From Knufia peltigerae (lineage: Eukaryota; Ascomycota; Eurotiomycetes; Chaetothyriales; Trichomeriaceae): a stretch of DNA of 64,000 nt. How positions within the stretch are numbered: the stretch's first letter is position 1; each line of letters opens with the position of its first letter. The translations under genes were made by a program, and so were the position numbers. The stretch spans positions 1 to 64,000 of the forward strand of contig JAPDRN010000158.1 of assembly GCA_030247855.1 (NCBI GenBank), given 5' to 3'. Below are positions 25,511 through 34,246 of this stretch, piece after piece. Below the pieces are notes generated by a model. It was not told the DNA's origin. It made no database searches and saw only the letters and a list, made by a program, of their open reading frames with translations.

Positions 25511-26698
25511 ATGATTTTCCGTAACCACAAAGCTGTGCTTTCCGTCCTCATCGCCACTGCCCTGACCGGCGCAGTGGTCACTGACGCGTTCGCGCAGTCC
25601 TCGCGTTCGTCCGAGCGTGGCAACCGCGGCGGCAAGCAGGCGAAGGCCGAAGTGCTGTTCCCGAACGCGACCCGCCAGGAACCGGCAGCGAAGTCGTCGG
25701 CCAAGCTGGGCAGCAAGCTGCAGAAGATGATTGACAGCTACAACAAGGAAAAGTTCCCGGAGACCCGCACGCAGGCCGACGAGATCCTGGCCGCCGAGGG
25801 CGCCAACGAGTACGACAAGTCGCTGGCCGCGCAGCTCGCCTCCCAGGCCGCCTACCAGACCGACGACACCGCCGCCGCTATCGCGTATCTGAAGCAGGTG
25901 CTGCAGTTCAACGGCCTGGACAACAACGGGCACTTCCAGTCGATGCTGATGCTGGGCCAGCTGCAGATCCAGGAAGACCAGACCGCCGAAGGCTTGGCGA
26001 CCTTGGACAAGTACTTCGCCGAGAGCAAGTCGACCAAGCCGGAAGAGCTGATCATCAAGGGCCAGGCGCTGTACCAGCTGGAGCGCTACCAGGAAGCGAT
26101 CCCGGTGCTGAAGCAGGCCATCGCCGGCGCCGCGGAGCCGAAGGACAACTGGAACCAGCTGCTGATGGCCGCGCTGTCCGAAGCTGGCCAGACCGGTGAG
26201 GCCGTGCAGGCCGCCGAAGCGCTGGCTGCCAAAAACCCGAATGACAAGAAAGCGCAGCTGAACCTGGCCAACATGTACATGCAGGCCGACCAGATGCCGA
26301 AGGCCGCCGCGGTGATGGACAAGCTGCGCAGCAGCGGTCAGCTCACCGAAGAGCGCGAGTACAAGCAGCTGTACTCGATCTATGCCAACACCGAGAACAA
26401 GGAAAAGGACGTCATCGCGGTCATCAACGAAGGGTTGCAGAAGGGCATCCTGAAGCCGGATTACCAGGTCTACCTGGCGCTGGCCCAGTCCTACTACTAC
26501 TCCGACCAGGTGCCGCAGGCGATCGACGCGTGGCAGAAGGCCGCCCCGCTCTCCAAGGACGGTGAGACCTACCTGAATCTGGCACGCGTTTTGCACAGTG
26601 AAGGTCGTGTCCCGGAGGCCAAGCAGGCCGCCCAGCAGGCGCTGGCGAAGGGCGTGAAGAACCAGGCTGATGCCAAGAAAATCATCAACCTGAAGTAA
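25511..26698 (+). CDS. Exported TPR-repeat protein upstream of tonB
   Basis: A 395-residue protein with a signal peptide (MIFRNHKAVLSVLIATALTGAVVTDAFAQ) and a mature part built of helical TPR-like repeats, for example YDKSLAAQLASQAAYQTDDTAAAIA and YLALAQSYYYSDQVPQAIDAW. GAGGTGAACG precedes the ATG. It immediately precedes the tonB operon; by position it may support TonB function or outer-membrane uptake, but no specific role can be read from sequence. Confidence 0.85.
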   Translation: MIFRNHKAVLSVLIATALTGAVVTDAFAQSSRSSERGNRGGKQAKAEVLFPNATRQEPAAKSSAKLGSKLQKMIDSYNKEKFPETRTQADEILAAEGANEYDKSLAAQLASQAAYQTDDTAAAIAYLKQVLQFNGLDNNGHFQSMLMLGQLQIQEDQTAEGLATLDKYFAESKSTKPEELIIKGQALYQLERYQEAIPVLKQAIAGAAEPKDNWNQLLMAALSEAGQTGEAVQAAEALAAKNPNDKKAQLNLANMYMQADQMPKAAAVMDKLRSSGQLTEEREYKQLYSIYANTENKEKDVIAVINEGLQKGILKPDYQVYLALAQSYYYSDQVPQAIDAWQKAAPLSKDGETYLNLARVLHSEGRVPEAKQAAQQALAKGVKNQADAKKIINLK

Positions 26699-26727
26699 GT
26701 GGGAATAACGCCTGAACGCCTGCCCAG

Positions 26728-26758
26728 TTGATGCGCAAGCGCTCAGGATTGGTATAAG
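26728..26758 (+). promoter_or_regulatory. Putative tonB promoter
   Basis: TTGATG at 26728-26733 and TATAAG at 26753-26758 with 19 bases between, preceded by TGG for an extended -10. It lies 84 bases upstream of the tonB ATG. An inverted repeat GCGGTG-TCATG-CACCGC (26772-26788) sits downstream in the leader and contains the CGGTGTCAT sequence discussed for the sugar-acid locus. Confidence 0.5.
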
Positions 26759-26841
26759 CTTGGAGGTTCCTGCGGTGTCATGCACCGCTGATCAGGGATC
26801 CCGCCCCCGGGATTCCGGCCCCACTATTGAGCTCTTGGCGC

Positions 26842-27041
26842 ATGACGGAACAACTAGTCGTTCACCGGTACGAACAACCCGATGACTCGGGGCTGAGCTG
26901 GCCTCGCATCGTCGGTATCGCGTTTGTAATCGCCCTGCATCTGGCCGCCTTCATGATGCTTCTGATTCCTGCCGTGGCTCCCAAGGCCGTGGCGGAGAAG
27001 GAGCGCAACGTCATGGTGACCATCGTCGACGCACCGCCGCC

Positions 27042-27073
<32 letters not shown>

Positions 27074-27510
27074 AGGACACCCCGCCGCCGCCGGTGAAGA
27101 ATCTGTCGCCGCCGAAGCCGTCGCCCGTCCCGCCGCCGCCGCAGGCGCCGGTCGTCGACGTGCCGGAACCGCGCCCGAACGATATCGTCACCCCGCCGTC
27201 GCCGCCGGCACCACCGGCACCGCCGACCTCGATCGAGGCCAGCGTGGACATCTCGTCGAAGGCCATGAATCCGCCGCGCTATCCGCCGGCCGCCTTCCGC
27301 GCTGGTATCCAGGGCGAAGTGATCCTGATCATTGATGTCGATGCCAGCGGCAACGTCACCAATGTCACGGTGGAAAAGTCCAGCCGTAACCGCGATCTGG
27401 ACCGTGCTGCGATGGAAGCCGCCCGCAAGTGGCGTTTCAACGCCGCCGAAGCTGGCGGTAAGAAGGCTGCTGGCCGCGTTCGCGTCCCGGTCAACTTTGC
27501 GCTGAACTGA
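26842..27510 (+). CDS. tonB: TonB energy-transducing protein
   Basis: Periplasm-spanning protein coupling the proton-motive force, through ExbB/ExbD, to outer-membrane receptors. The 222 residues have one N-terminal membrane anchor (about 22-45), a proline-rich spacer with 13 prolines in a row followed by further PPP groups, and a C-terminal TonB domain with NPPRYPPAAFRAGIQGEVIL and AARKWRFNAA. ATG 26842 is preferred over an upstream TTG at 26827. It heads the tonB-exbB-exbD-exbD2 operon. Two TonB-dependent receptors lie elsewhere in this window. Confidence 0.95.
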
Positions 27511-27604
27511 TGTGCCCGGGTGGCCGCCTAGCCACCCTCGCCTCCAGTTCGATTGTTTAGCTTAGCTACACCCTTTATCACCACACACAACAAAGGTAAG
27601 CGTC

Positions 27605-28366
27605 ATGCTGCAGGAAATTTTCATCGCCGCTGCTGCCGGGGGCAATCCGTCCAACGCCCTGTCGCAGATGGGCTTCGAGCACCTGATCCACGAAATGACC
27701 ACCAAGCCGGGTGATTTCGCGGTTTCCTGGGTCGTGCTGCTGACCCTCGTCATCATGTCGGCCATGTCCTGGTACTGGACCGTCATCAACATCTTCCGTG
27801 CTACCCGCCTGAAGAGCGCCGCTGATCGCGTCGTCAGCCTGTTCTGGGATACCCCGAACGCGCAGGACGCCATCCGTGCAATGGAAGAGCAGCCGGCGTC
27901 TGAGCCGTTCTCGAAGATCGCACTGGACGCTGCCCAGGCTGCTGCGCACCACCAGCGTGCTGAAGGCGGCGCTGTCGGCGGCGTGGGTGAGAACCTGAGC
28001 CGTTCGGAGTTCGTCGACCGCGCTCTGCGCCAGGCCGTGACCCGCGAAAGCAACAAGCTGCAGTCGGGCATGACCCTGCTGGCTACCGTCGGTGCAACCG
28101 CTCCGTTCGTCGGTCTGCTGGGTACCGTGTGGGGCATCTACGGCGCGCTGATCAAGATCGGTGCCACCGGCTCCGCTTCGATCGACGCCGTTGCCGGCCC
28201 GGTGGGTGAAGCACTGATCATGACCGCCATCGGTCTGTTCGTCGCGATCCCGGCCGTGTTCGCCTTCAACTTCTTCAGCAAGATCAACAGCGCGACCATC
28301 AGCAAGTTCGATACCTTCGCGCACGACCTGCACGACTTCTTCGCCACCGGTTCGCGCGTCCGCTAA
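27605..28366 (+). CDS. exbB: TonB-system proton channel subunit ExbB
   Basis: A 253-residue inner-membrane protein of the MotA/TolQ/ExbB family. Three membrane helices are visible (about 38-60, 150-172 and 190-215), with the family segment GATAPFVGLLGTVWGIYGAL and the conserved GPVGEALIMTAIGLFVAIPAV. It forms the proton-conducting complex with ExbD and powers TonB. It sits 94 bases after tonB and 56 bases before exbD. Confidence 0.96.
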   Translation: MLQEIFIAAAAGGNPSNALSQMGFEHLIHEMTTKPGDFAVSWVVLLTLVIMSAMSWYWTVINIFRATRLKSAADRVVSLFWDTPNAQDAIRAMEEQPASEPFSKIALDAAQAAAHHQRAEGGAVGGVGENLSRSEFVDRALRQAVTRESNKLQSGMTLLATVGATAPFVGLLGTVWGIYGALIKIGATGSASIDAVAGPVGEALIMTAIGLFVAIPAVFAFNFFSKINSATISKFDTFAHDLHDFFATGSRVR

Positions 28367-28422
28367 TTGCGACGCGCTGTACCCGCGAGAACGTAGTCAC
28401 CAAGATCTAGACGGAGCCCGTT

Positions 28423-28848
28423 ATGGCTTTCAGTAGTGGTAACAGCGGCGGCCCCATGGCCGACATCAACGTTACGCCCCTCGTGGACGTGATGCTGGTG
28501 CTGCTGATCATCTTCATCATCACGGCGCCGCTGATGTCCCACAAGGTCAAGGTGGATCTGCCGGAGGCCAACCTGGTCCAGAAGCCGGACGACACCAACG
28601 ACCGCAAGGGTCCCATCACCCTGGCAGTCAAGGAAGACGGTTCGATCTACTGGAACGACGAAGAGATCAACAAGCAGACTCTCGAGTCGCGCTTGGCGAC
28701 CGCCGCCCAGCAGACCCCGCAGCCGCCGTTGAACCTGCGTGGTGACCGCACCACCAAGATGCGTGTCATCAATGAGATGACCAAGGTCGCGCAGGAACAG
28801 GGCATGCTGGACGTCGGCTTCGTGGCGACCAAAGAGAAGGGGCAATAA
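28423..28848 (+). CDS. exbD: TonB-system subunit ExbD (first copy)
   Basis: A 141-residue protein with one N-terminal membrane helix containing the proton-relay aspartate in INVTPLVDVMLVLLIIF, then a periplasmic ExbD/TolR domain. It shares almost the same first 32 residues with the next gene, showing a tandem duplication. Xanthomonas campestris has the same tonB-exbB-exbD1-exbD2 arrangement. Confidence 0.95.
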   Translation: MAFSSGNSGGPMADINVTPLVDVMLVLLIIFIITAPLMSHKVKVDLPEANLVQKPDDTNDRKGPITLAVKEDGSIYWNDEEINKQTLESRLATAAQQTPQPPLNLRGDRTTKMRVINEMTKVAQEQGMLDVGFVATKEKGQ

Positions 28849-28851
28849 GCC

Positions 28852-29265
28852 ATGGCATTCAGTAGTGGTGGTGGCAAAGGCCCCATGGCAGACATCAACG
28901 TCACGCCCCTCGTGGACGTGATGCTGGTGCTGCTGATCATCTTCATCGTCACCGCGCCGATCATGACGTACCCGATCGCCGTGGACCTGCCGCAGCGCGT
29001 GCTCAACCCACCGCCGCAGCTGGTCGAACCGCCGCCGCCGATCGAGTTGAAGATCGACGCCAGCAACCAGGTCTCGTGGAACAACAGCCCGATCGGTACG
29101 CATGAACTGCAGCAGCGGATGGAGCAGGAGGTCCAGCGTGACCCGACCAACCAACCGGAACTGCGGATCGATGCCAGCCCGGATTCGGAGTACGACGTGA
29201 TGGCCAAGGTTCTGGCCGCCGCGAAGAATGCTCAGATGAAGAAGATCGGCTTCGTGCAGCAGTAA
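28852..29265 (+). CDS. exbD2: TonB-system subunit ExbD (second copy)
   Basis: A 137-residue ExbD paralogue starting three bases after the first copy's stop. The membrane segment, including the key aspartate, is nearly identical to copy one, but the periplasmic part has diverged (ends AKNAQMKKIGFVQQ). In X. campestris exbD2 is reported as dispensable for iron uptake but needed for some plant responses and pectate-induced functions, so the two copies may serve different receptors. Confidence 0.95.
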   Translation: MAFSSGGGKGPMADINVTPLVDVMLVLLIIFIVTAPIMTYPIAVDLPQRVLNPPPQLVEPPPPIELKIDASNQVSWNNSPIGTHELQQRMEQEVQRDPTNQPELRIDASPDSEYDVMAKVLAAAKNAQMKKIGFVQQ

Positions 29266-29306
29266 ATCGCTACACCGCAATACATCAGTCATGACGCGAC
29301 TGCAGG

Positions 29307-29336
29307 CGCCCCTGGAAACAGGGGCGTCTTTTTTTT
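29307..29336 (+). terminator. Intrinsic terminator of the tonB operon
   Basis: CGCCCCTG-GAAA-CAGGGGCG followed by TC and eight T residues; a strong stem with a GNRA-type loop. Confidence 0.93.
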
Positions 29337-29413
29337 GCGTGCAGGCGTCTTCCCGGCAACGACGTTGGCAATGAATGCCTCTGGCCGGTGCCTGTCCCCG
29401 CTATGATCGGCGG

Positions 29414-30874
29414 ATGCTCGCCCTCTTCGATTCCGTGCGCCATTGGCTTGATGGCATCGCCCACCTGGGAACGATCCTGGCGGTGGCCTATCTGCTGTAT
29501 CTGCTGGCGTTGACGGGCTGGATCATGCTGCAGAAGCGCGAGCCGGTGGCCACGCTGAGCTGGATCCTGTCGCTGGCGCTGCTGCCCTACCTCGGCCTCT
29601 TCATCTACTACCTGCTGGGACCGCAGAAGGTGAAGCGGCAACGGCTGCGGCGCGGCCGTGCGCGTTCGGGCATGGAGCACTACAGCGATGTCTGCCCGCC
29701 TGATGCCGACTGCACCGAGCTTGCCAAGATCGCGCAGGCGACCACCGGGCTGGCGCCAAGCACCGCCACCGAAGTGACCTGGCTGGTCGACGGCGCGGCC
29801 ACCTATGCCGCGCTGCTGGAAGCGGTTGCGCAGGCGCGTGATCACGTGCATCTGGAGTACTACATCTTCAATCCCGACTACGCCGGCACCGCGTTGCGGG
29901 ATGCCTTGCTGGAACGGGCCAGCGTCGGTGTGCATGTGCGGCTGCTGCTGGACGCGGTAGGCTCCTCCGCCGTGCGCCAGCGCTTCCTGCAGCCCCTGCT
30001 GGATGCCGGTGCGGAAGTGGTCTGGTTCCATCCGCGGCAACTGCTGAAGCCATTCAAGCGACCCTGGTTGAACCTGCGCACGCACCGCAAGCTGGTGATC
30101 GTCGATGGCCGCCTGGCCTTCACCGGCGGAATCAACATTACCGACGACGAAGACGAAAGCCGCAACCCGAATGCATATCGCGATCTGCACATGCGCCTGC
30201 GCGGGCACGTGGTGCGCAGCCTGCAGCTGGTGTTTGCCGAGGACTGGCTGTACGCCAGTGGCCAGGACCACTCGCGGTTCGATATCGCCCGGCTGTGGCC
30301 GAGCGACATGGCCCTGCGCGGCGACGGCGCGATCGACGCGCAGGTGCTGGTCTCCGGCCCGGATTCGGGATGGGAGACGATCCACAGACTGCATGTGGCC
30401 GCCATCCAGGAAGCACGTGAGCGGGTCTGGCTGGTGACCCCCTACTTCGTACCCGGCGAAGCGGCGCGGATGGCGCTGACATCAGCAGCGCTCGGTGGCT
30501 TGGACGTACGCCTGCTGGTGCCGAAGATGAGCGACTCCTGGTTCGTCACCCAGGCCGCACGCTCCTACTTCGACGAACTGCTGCATGCGGGAGTGAAGAT
30601 CTATGAGTACGGTCCGCGCATGCTGCATACCAAGGCGTTCATCGCCGACGACGATGTCTGTATCGTCGGCAGCGCCAACTTCGATCACCGCAGCTTCCGC
30701 CTGAATTTCGAGCTGTCGATGATGATCAGCGACCGTGGCCGGGTAGCAGAACTGTCTACGTTGCTGCAGTCCGAGTTCGAGCGCGCCACCCGCGTACACG
30801 ACCAGGCAGGACGCTCGCTGTGGCTGCATCGGTTGCCCGAAGCCTTTGCGCGATTGGCCTCGCCGCTGCTGTGA
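29414..30874 (+). CDS. cls: Cardiolipin synthase (phospholipase D family)
   Basis: Condenses two phosphatidylglycerols to cardiolipin. The 486 residues have two N-terminal membrane helices (about 14-36 and 45-67) and two PLD catalytic motifs: HRKLVIVDGRLAFTGG and HTKAFIADDDVCIVGSANFDHRS, giving both HxK(x)4D sets. ATG 29414 places the first helix as in the family; an ATG at 29375 would add 13 residues. A small membrane-protein gene and pdxJ follow closely on the same strand. Confidence 0.94.
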   Translation: MLALFDSVRHWLDGIAHLGTILAVAYLLYLLALTGWIMLQKREPVATLSWILSLALLPYLGLFIYYLLGPQKVKRQRLRRGRARSGMEHYSDVCPPDADCTELAKIAQATTGLAPSTATEVTWLVDGAATYAALLEAVAQARDHVHLEYYIFNPDYAGTALRDALLERASVGVHVRLLLDAVGSSAVRQRFLQPLLDAGAEVVWFHPRQLLKPFKRPWLNLRTHRKLVIVDGRLAFTGGINITDDEDESRNPNAYRDLHMRLRGHVVRSLQLVFAEDWLYASGQDHSRFDIARLWPSDMALRGDGAIDAQVLVSGPDSGWETIHRLHVAAIQEARERVWLVTPYFVPGEAARMALTSAALGGLDVRLLVPKMSDSWFVTQAARSYFDELLHAGVKIYEYGPRMLHTKAFIADDDVCIVGSANFDHRSFRLNFELSMMISDRGRVAELSTLLQSEFERATRVHDQAGRSLWLHRLPEAFARLASPLL

Positions 30875-30914
30875 GGCAGCGCTACACTGCGGCGATGGCC
30901 CGGGGAGACTGACA

Positions 30915-31175
30915 ATGTACTGGCTGTACCTGCTGCTGGCGCTGGGCTGCTTCGCCTTTGCGTTGAAAACACCGAACATGGGGCTGATGTCACTGGCCCT
31001 GCTGGGCGCCCTTGCCTTCCTGCTGGCGTGGGTGCGCGGCCGTTACGTCGCACGCTTTGGCGACCTTCAGCGTGATCCGGCGACACTGGTGGACAGCGAT
31101 GAACTGCGGCGTCTGCGCGAACAGGCCAAGGTGACTCCGGCCGATGGCAGCGACCCTCCCTCTTACTCCCCGTAG
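30915..31175 (+). CDS. Small membrane protein of unknown function
   Basis: An 86-residue protein with two hydrophobic segments at about 3-20 and 22-42, then a charged tail (ELRRLREQAKVTPADG). GGGGAGACTGACA precedes the ATG. It lies between cls and pdxJ with gaps of 40 and 9 bases, so all three may be one transcript. No family is recognised. Confidence 0.72.
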   Translation: MYWLYLLLALGCFAFALKTPNMGLMSLALLGALAFLLAWVRGRYVARFGDLQRDPATLVDSDELRRLREQAKVTPADGSDPPSYSP

Positions 31176-31184
31176 TCCCGTTCC

Positions 31185-31928
31185 ATGACCCAGCTCAGCG
31201 TCAACGTCAACAAGATCGCCGTTCTGCGCAACTCGCGTGGCGGTGCCGAACCGGACGTGGTGCGTGCCGCCCAGGCCTGTCTGGATGCAGGGGCGCATGG
31301 CATCACCGTGCACCCGCGGCCGGATCGCCGCCACATCACCGCCGAGGACGTGCTGGCACTGTCGGCGCTGACCCGCGCGCGGGGCGTCGAATTCAACATC
31401 GAAGGCAACCCGTTCGCGCCGCCGCGTGAAGGCTACCCCGGCCTGTTGCCGCTGTGCGCGCAGACGCGCCCGGAACAGGCCACGCTGGTTCCCGATGGCG
31501 ACGGCCAGATCACCTCCGACCATGGTTTCGACTTCGAGCGCGATGCGCAGCGACTGCGCCCGCTGGTGGCCGAGCTGAAGACAATGGGCTGCCGGGTGAG
31601 CCTGTTCGTGGATGCCGGCAACCCGCTGCTGGAACAGGCCGCCGATGTCGGCGCCGACCGCATCGAGCTGTACACCGGCCCGTATGCCGAGGCCCATGCT
31701 GCCGGCGACGCCCGGGCCATGCTGGAACTGTTCGCCACCGCTGCGCGCCGTGCACAGGCCGTCGGCCTGGGTGTGAATGCCGGGCACGATCTGTCGCAGG
31801 ACAACCTGCGTGACTTCCTGGCCGCCGTGCCGGAGGTGCTGGAGGTGTCGATCGGCCACGCGCTGATCGGCGAGGCGCTGTACGACGGCCTGGATGCCAC
31901 GGTGAAGGGCTACCTGGCACTGCTGTAG
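31185..31928 (+). CDS. pdxJ: Pyridoxine 5'-phosphate synthase
   Basis: Makes pyridoxine 5'-phosphate from 1-deoxyxylulose 5-phosphate and 3-amino-1-hydroxyacetone phosphate, the last ring-forming step of DXP-dependent vitamin B6 synthesis; a cytoplasmic TIM barrel. The 247 residues include LSVNVNKIAVLRNSRG, HPRPDRRHI, NIEGNP, CRVSLFVDAG, RIELYTGPYAE and GLGVNAGHDLS. pdxJ next to the tonB cluster is also seen in Xanthomonas. Confidence 0.97.
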   Translation: MTQLSVNVNKIAVLRNSRGGAEPDVVRAAQACLDAGAHGITVHPRPDRRHITAEDVLALSALTRARGVEFNIEGNPFAPPREGYPGLLPLCAQTRPEQATLVPDGDGQITSDHGFDFERDAQRLRPLVAELKTMGCRVSLFVDAGNPLLEQAADVGADRIELYTGPYAEAHAAGDARAMLELFATAARRAQAVGLGVNAGHDLSQDNLRDFLAAVPEVLEVSIGHALIGEALYDGLDATVKGYLALL

Positions 31929-32285
31929 CAGTGCGAGGCGCTGGCCGCGACGTCCCTCATCGCCTGACGCGCAGTGCATGGGACTTCCCCGCCAGATTGA
32001 AGCCGGAGGACGTGCGGCAGGTCCCCGTATTCCGGCCTGGCATTCGCCCCTGTAACCGATCTTCCCATCGCAGTTGCTGAGACACCCGTGGCCCATGCTG
32101 GCCTGCCGCGGCGATGGCGCGCGCCCGGTCGCAAGCCGCGGGTCGCAAGCCGCAGCCCTGTGGACAAGTCTGGGGTCAACGTGCGGTCCCATACGCCTCC
32201 GCCCCTACAGCTACGTGAATCCTGGCCGCTTGCGCCGCCTGTGGTTAGCAATAATACTAATATCCCGTAACGGCCGGAGGGCAAC
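31929..32285. other. Intergenic region before the radical SAM gene
   Basis: 357 bases without a credible gene. It holds a tandem direct repeat (GGTCGCAAGCCGC twice near 32129-32153) and, at its right end, a LexA-box-like promoter region. Nothing else is recognised. Confidence 0.5.
32245..32260 (+). promoter_or_regulatory. Xanthomonadales-type LexA box over promoter
   Basis: TTAG-CAATAA-TACTAA matches the TTAG-N6-TACTA LexA site described for Xylella/Xanthomonas. A TAATAC -10 (32252-32257) with a possible TTGCGC -35 (32230-32235, 16-base spacing) overlaps it, so a bound repressor would block transcription. The ATG follows 25 bases later with a GGAGG ribosome site. Confidence 0.75.
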
Positions 32286-33398
32286 ATGCAGCACCCCCCT
32301 CGCAACGCCCAGGCCGCCACCAAGGGCCGGGGTTCCACGTCCCACCTTGCCGGGCGCTTCGAAAGCACCGTCAGCGAGGCAGTGGACGATGGCTGGGCAG
32401 TGGACGAAAGCGAGGAGTTCCTCGCCCCGCGCCTGCGCACCGAAGTGCGTGCGGAGACCGCGCGCAGCATCATCAGCCGCAACAACTCGCCGGACGTCGG
32501 CTTCAGCCAATCAGTGAATCCGTATCGCGGCTGCGAGCATGGCTGTTCCTACTGCTTCGCCCGCCCCTCGCATGCCTATCTGAACCTGTCACCCGGGCTC
32601 GACTTCGAGACCAAGCTGTTTGCCAAGACCAACGCGCCCCAGCTGCTGCGCAAGGAACTGTCGAAACCGGGCTACGTGCCGCAACCGATCGCGCTGGGCA
32701 TCAACACCGACGCGTACCAGCCGATTGAACGCAAGTTCAAGCTGACCCGTCAGCTGATCGAAGTGATGCTGGAGACGAAGCATCCGTTCTCGCTGATCAC
32801 CAAGAACGCGCTGGTCGAGCGCGATATCGATCTGCTTGCACCGCTGGCGGCGGAGAACCTGGTCAGCGTGCATTTCTCGGTGACCTCGTTGGATCCGCAC
32901 CTGTCGGCGAAACTGGAGCCGCGTGCCTCGGCACCCCATGCGCGCCTACGTGCGATGAAGCGCCTGCATGAAGCGGGCATTCCCGTCGGTGTGATGGTGG
33001 CGCCGGTGATTCCGTGGATCAATGACAGCGAACTGGAAGCTGTTCTGGAGGCTGCGCACGATGCCGGTGCCAGTACTGCAGGCTACGTGCTGCTGCGCTT
33101 GCCGCTGGAAGTGGCGCCGTTGTTCCGCGACTGGCTCGATACTCATCATCCGGATCGCGCCGCGCACGTGATGAGCACCATCCAGCAGCTGCGCGGCGGC
33201 AAGGATTACGACAGCCGGTTCGGCACGCGCATGCGTGGCCAGGGCGTATATGCGGAGTTGTTGAGCAACCGCTTCAAGCTGGCCCGCAAACGCCTGGGGT
33301 TCAATGCGCAGAACAGCCACTGGCCGAAGCTGGATTGCAGCCGGTTCGAGAAGCCGTTGCCGCCGAAGGTGGATACGCCGCAGGGCAGTCTGTTCTAG
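32286..33398 (+). CDS. PA0069-family radical SAM protein (SplB-like)
   Basis: A 370-residue radical SAM enzyme. The [4Fe-4S] cluster motif CEHGCSYC (C83, C87, C90) has the CX3CX2C spacing, preceded by SVNPYRGC. The remainder has the partial TIM-barrel layout related to spore photoproduct lyase (LGINTDAYQPIE, LITKNALVERD, APVIPWIND). Start 32286 has GGAGG five bases upstream. The Pseudomonas homologue PA0069 is, as I recall, in the LexA regulon, which agrees with the LexA box here. Reaction unknown; a DNA-repair role is plausible. Confidence 0.88.
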   Translation: MQHPPRNAQAATKGRGSTSHLAGRFESTVSEAVDDGWAVDESEEFLAPRLRTEVRAETARSIISRNNSPDVGFSQSVNPYRGCEHGCSYCFARPSHAYLNLSPGLDFETKLFAKTNAPQLLRKELSKPGYVPQPIALGINTDAYQPIERKFKLTRQLIEVMLETKHPFSLITKNALVERDIDLLAPLAAENLVSVHFSVTSLDPHLSAKLEPRASAPHARLRAMKRLHEAGIPVGVMVAPVIPWINDSELEAVLEAAHDAGASTAGYVLLRLPLEVAPLFRDWLDTHHPDRAAHVMSTIQQLRGGKDYDSRFGTRMRGQGVYAELLSNRFKLARKRLGFNAQNSHWPKLDCSRFEKPLPPKVDTPQGSLF

Positions 33399-33428
33399 GT
33401 AGCGGCGGTCACAGCGCGGTGCAACTGG

Positions 33429-34139
33429 TCAGCCGCCACCGAATAACTTCTGCGCACTCTGGAACAGGATCCAGCTCGTCGCGATGAACTTGTCGCCACC
33501 CTGTGGCCGATTCCCACGATGGGTATGAGTAAACGCCGTCGGCGCAATCAACAGACTGCCGGTGCGCGGTGCGATCTTCCGCCCCTGGAACAGGAACTCG
33601 GTTTCGCCTTCGTCGAAGTCGTCGTTGAGATACAGCGTCCACAGCAGGTGGCGGTGCAGCGTGTCGGCCTGCGCATCCTTCGGGTACAGCTCGCAGTGCC
33701 AGTACGGGTAGCCGCCCTCGCCCGCTGCGTACCACTGCAGGTTGATCGCGCCTGGGCGCAGGCAGGTGCGTGCCAGATCCGCGAGCTGCTCCGGCGCCAT
33801 GTCGGGAAAATCCTCGGCCGACAGACGTCGCGGCTGGCCGTTGCTGTCCTGGATCTGCAACATCAACGGCGCGATCAATGCCTGTGGATAACGGCGTAGA
33901 TAAGTCTGCAGACCGGCAAAAACCGCCTGCTGCAGCTGCTGGTCGACATCCTGCCAGCCATCCATGCCGCTGATCCGCAGATCCTTGCTGTGCTTGAGTT
34001 CCGGGAACACGCCGCTGCCCACTGCACCGGGTTTCAGGCCCTGGCTTGCACGCATGCGGGCGACAATCGCAGCGCACACGTCGCTGGGGACGGCGTTGTG
34101 GATGACCTCGATGAAATCGACAGGGCCCGGCTCGTGCAT
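33429..34139 (-). CDS. 2-oxoglutarate/Fe(II)-dependent oxygenase family protein
   Basis: A 236-residue protein with a double-stranded beta-helix oxygenase core. The likely iron ligands are the H-x-E in PYWHCELYP and a distal histidine in AFTHTHRGNRP, followed by an arginine that could bind 2-oxoglutarate; LLWTLYLNDDFDEGETEF and GSLLIAPT are typical of prolyl-4-hydroxylase-like members. ATG 34139 is preferred, with GAGGAA upstream; ATG 34196 gives 19 more residues. It is convergent with the radical SAM gene. Substrate unknown. Confidence 0.8.
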   Translation of the reverse strand: MHEPGPVDFIEVIHNAVPSDVCAAIVARMRASQGLKPGAVGSGVFPELKHSKDLRISGMDGWQDVDQQLQQAVFAGLQTYLRRYPQALIAPLMLQIQDSNGQPRRLSAEDFPDMAPEQLADLARTCLRPGAINLQWYAAGEGGYPYWHCELYPKDAQADTLHRHLLWTLYLNDDFDEGETEFLFQGRKIAPRTGSLLIAPTAFTHTHRGNRPQGGDKFIATSWILFQSAQKLFGGG

Positions 34140-34246
34140 GCGTGCATTCCTCGACGGCAAGGGCTTGATGGTGCCGTTTGCGGCCGCTGCTGTCACCCAG
34201 CGGTCATGTCATCAATCTGCCATGACCGCTGTAGGGATGGCCGCGG

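Noticed and set aside
27034..27078. CCG repeat tract in tonB considered as a phase-variable microsatellite.
   Set aside because: The repeats are triplets in frame coding for proline, so length changes would not shift the frame; this proline spacer is normal for TonB.
31929..32285. Possible small genes in the pdxJ-radical SAM gap.
   Set aside because: Several open frames of about 60 codons exist on both strands, but none has a ribosome site or protein-like composition.
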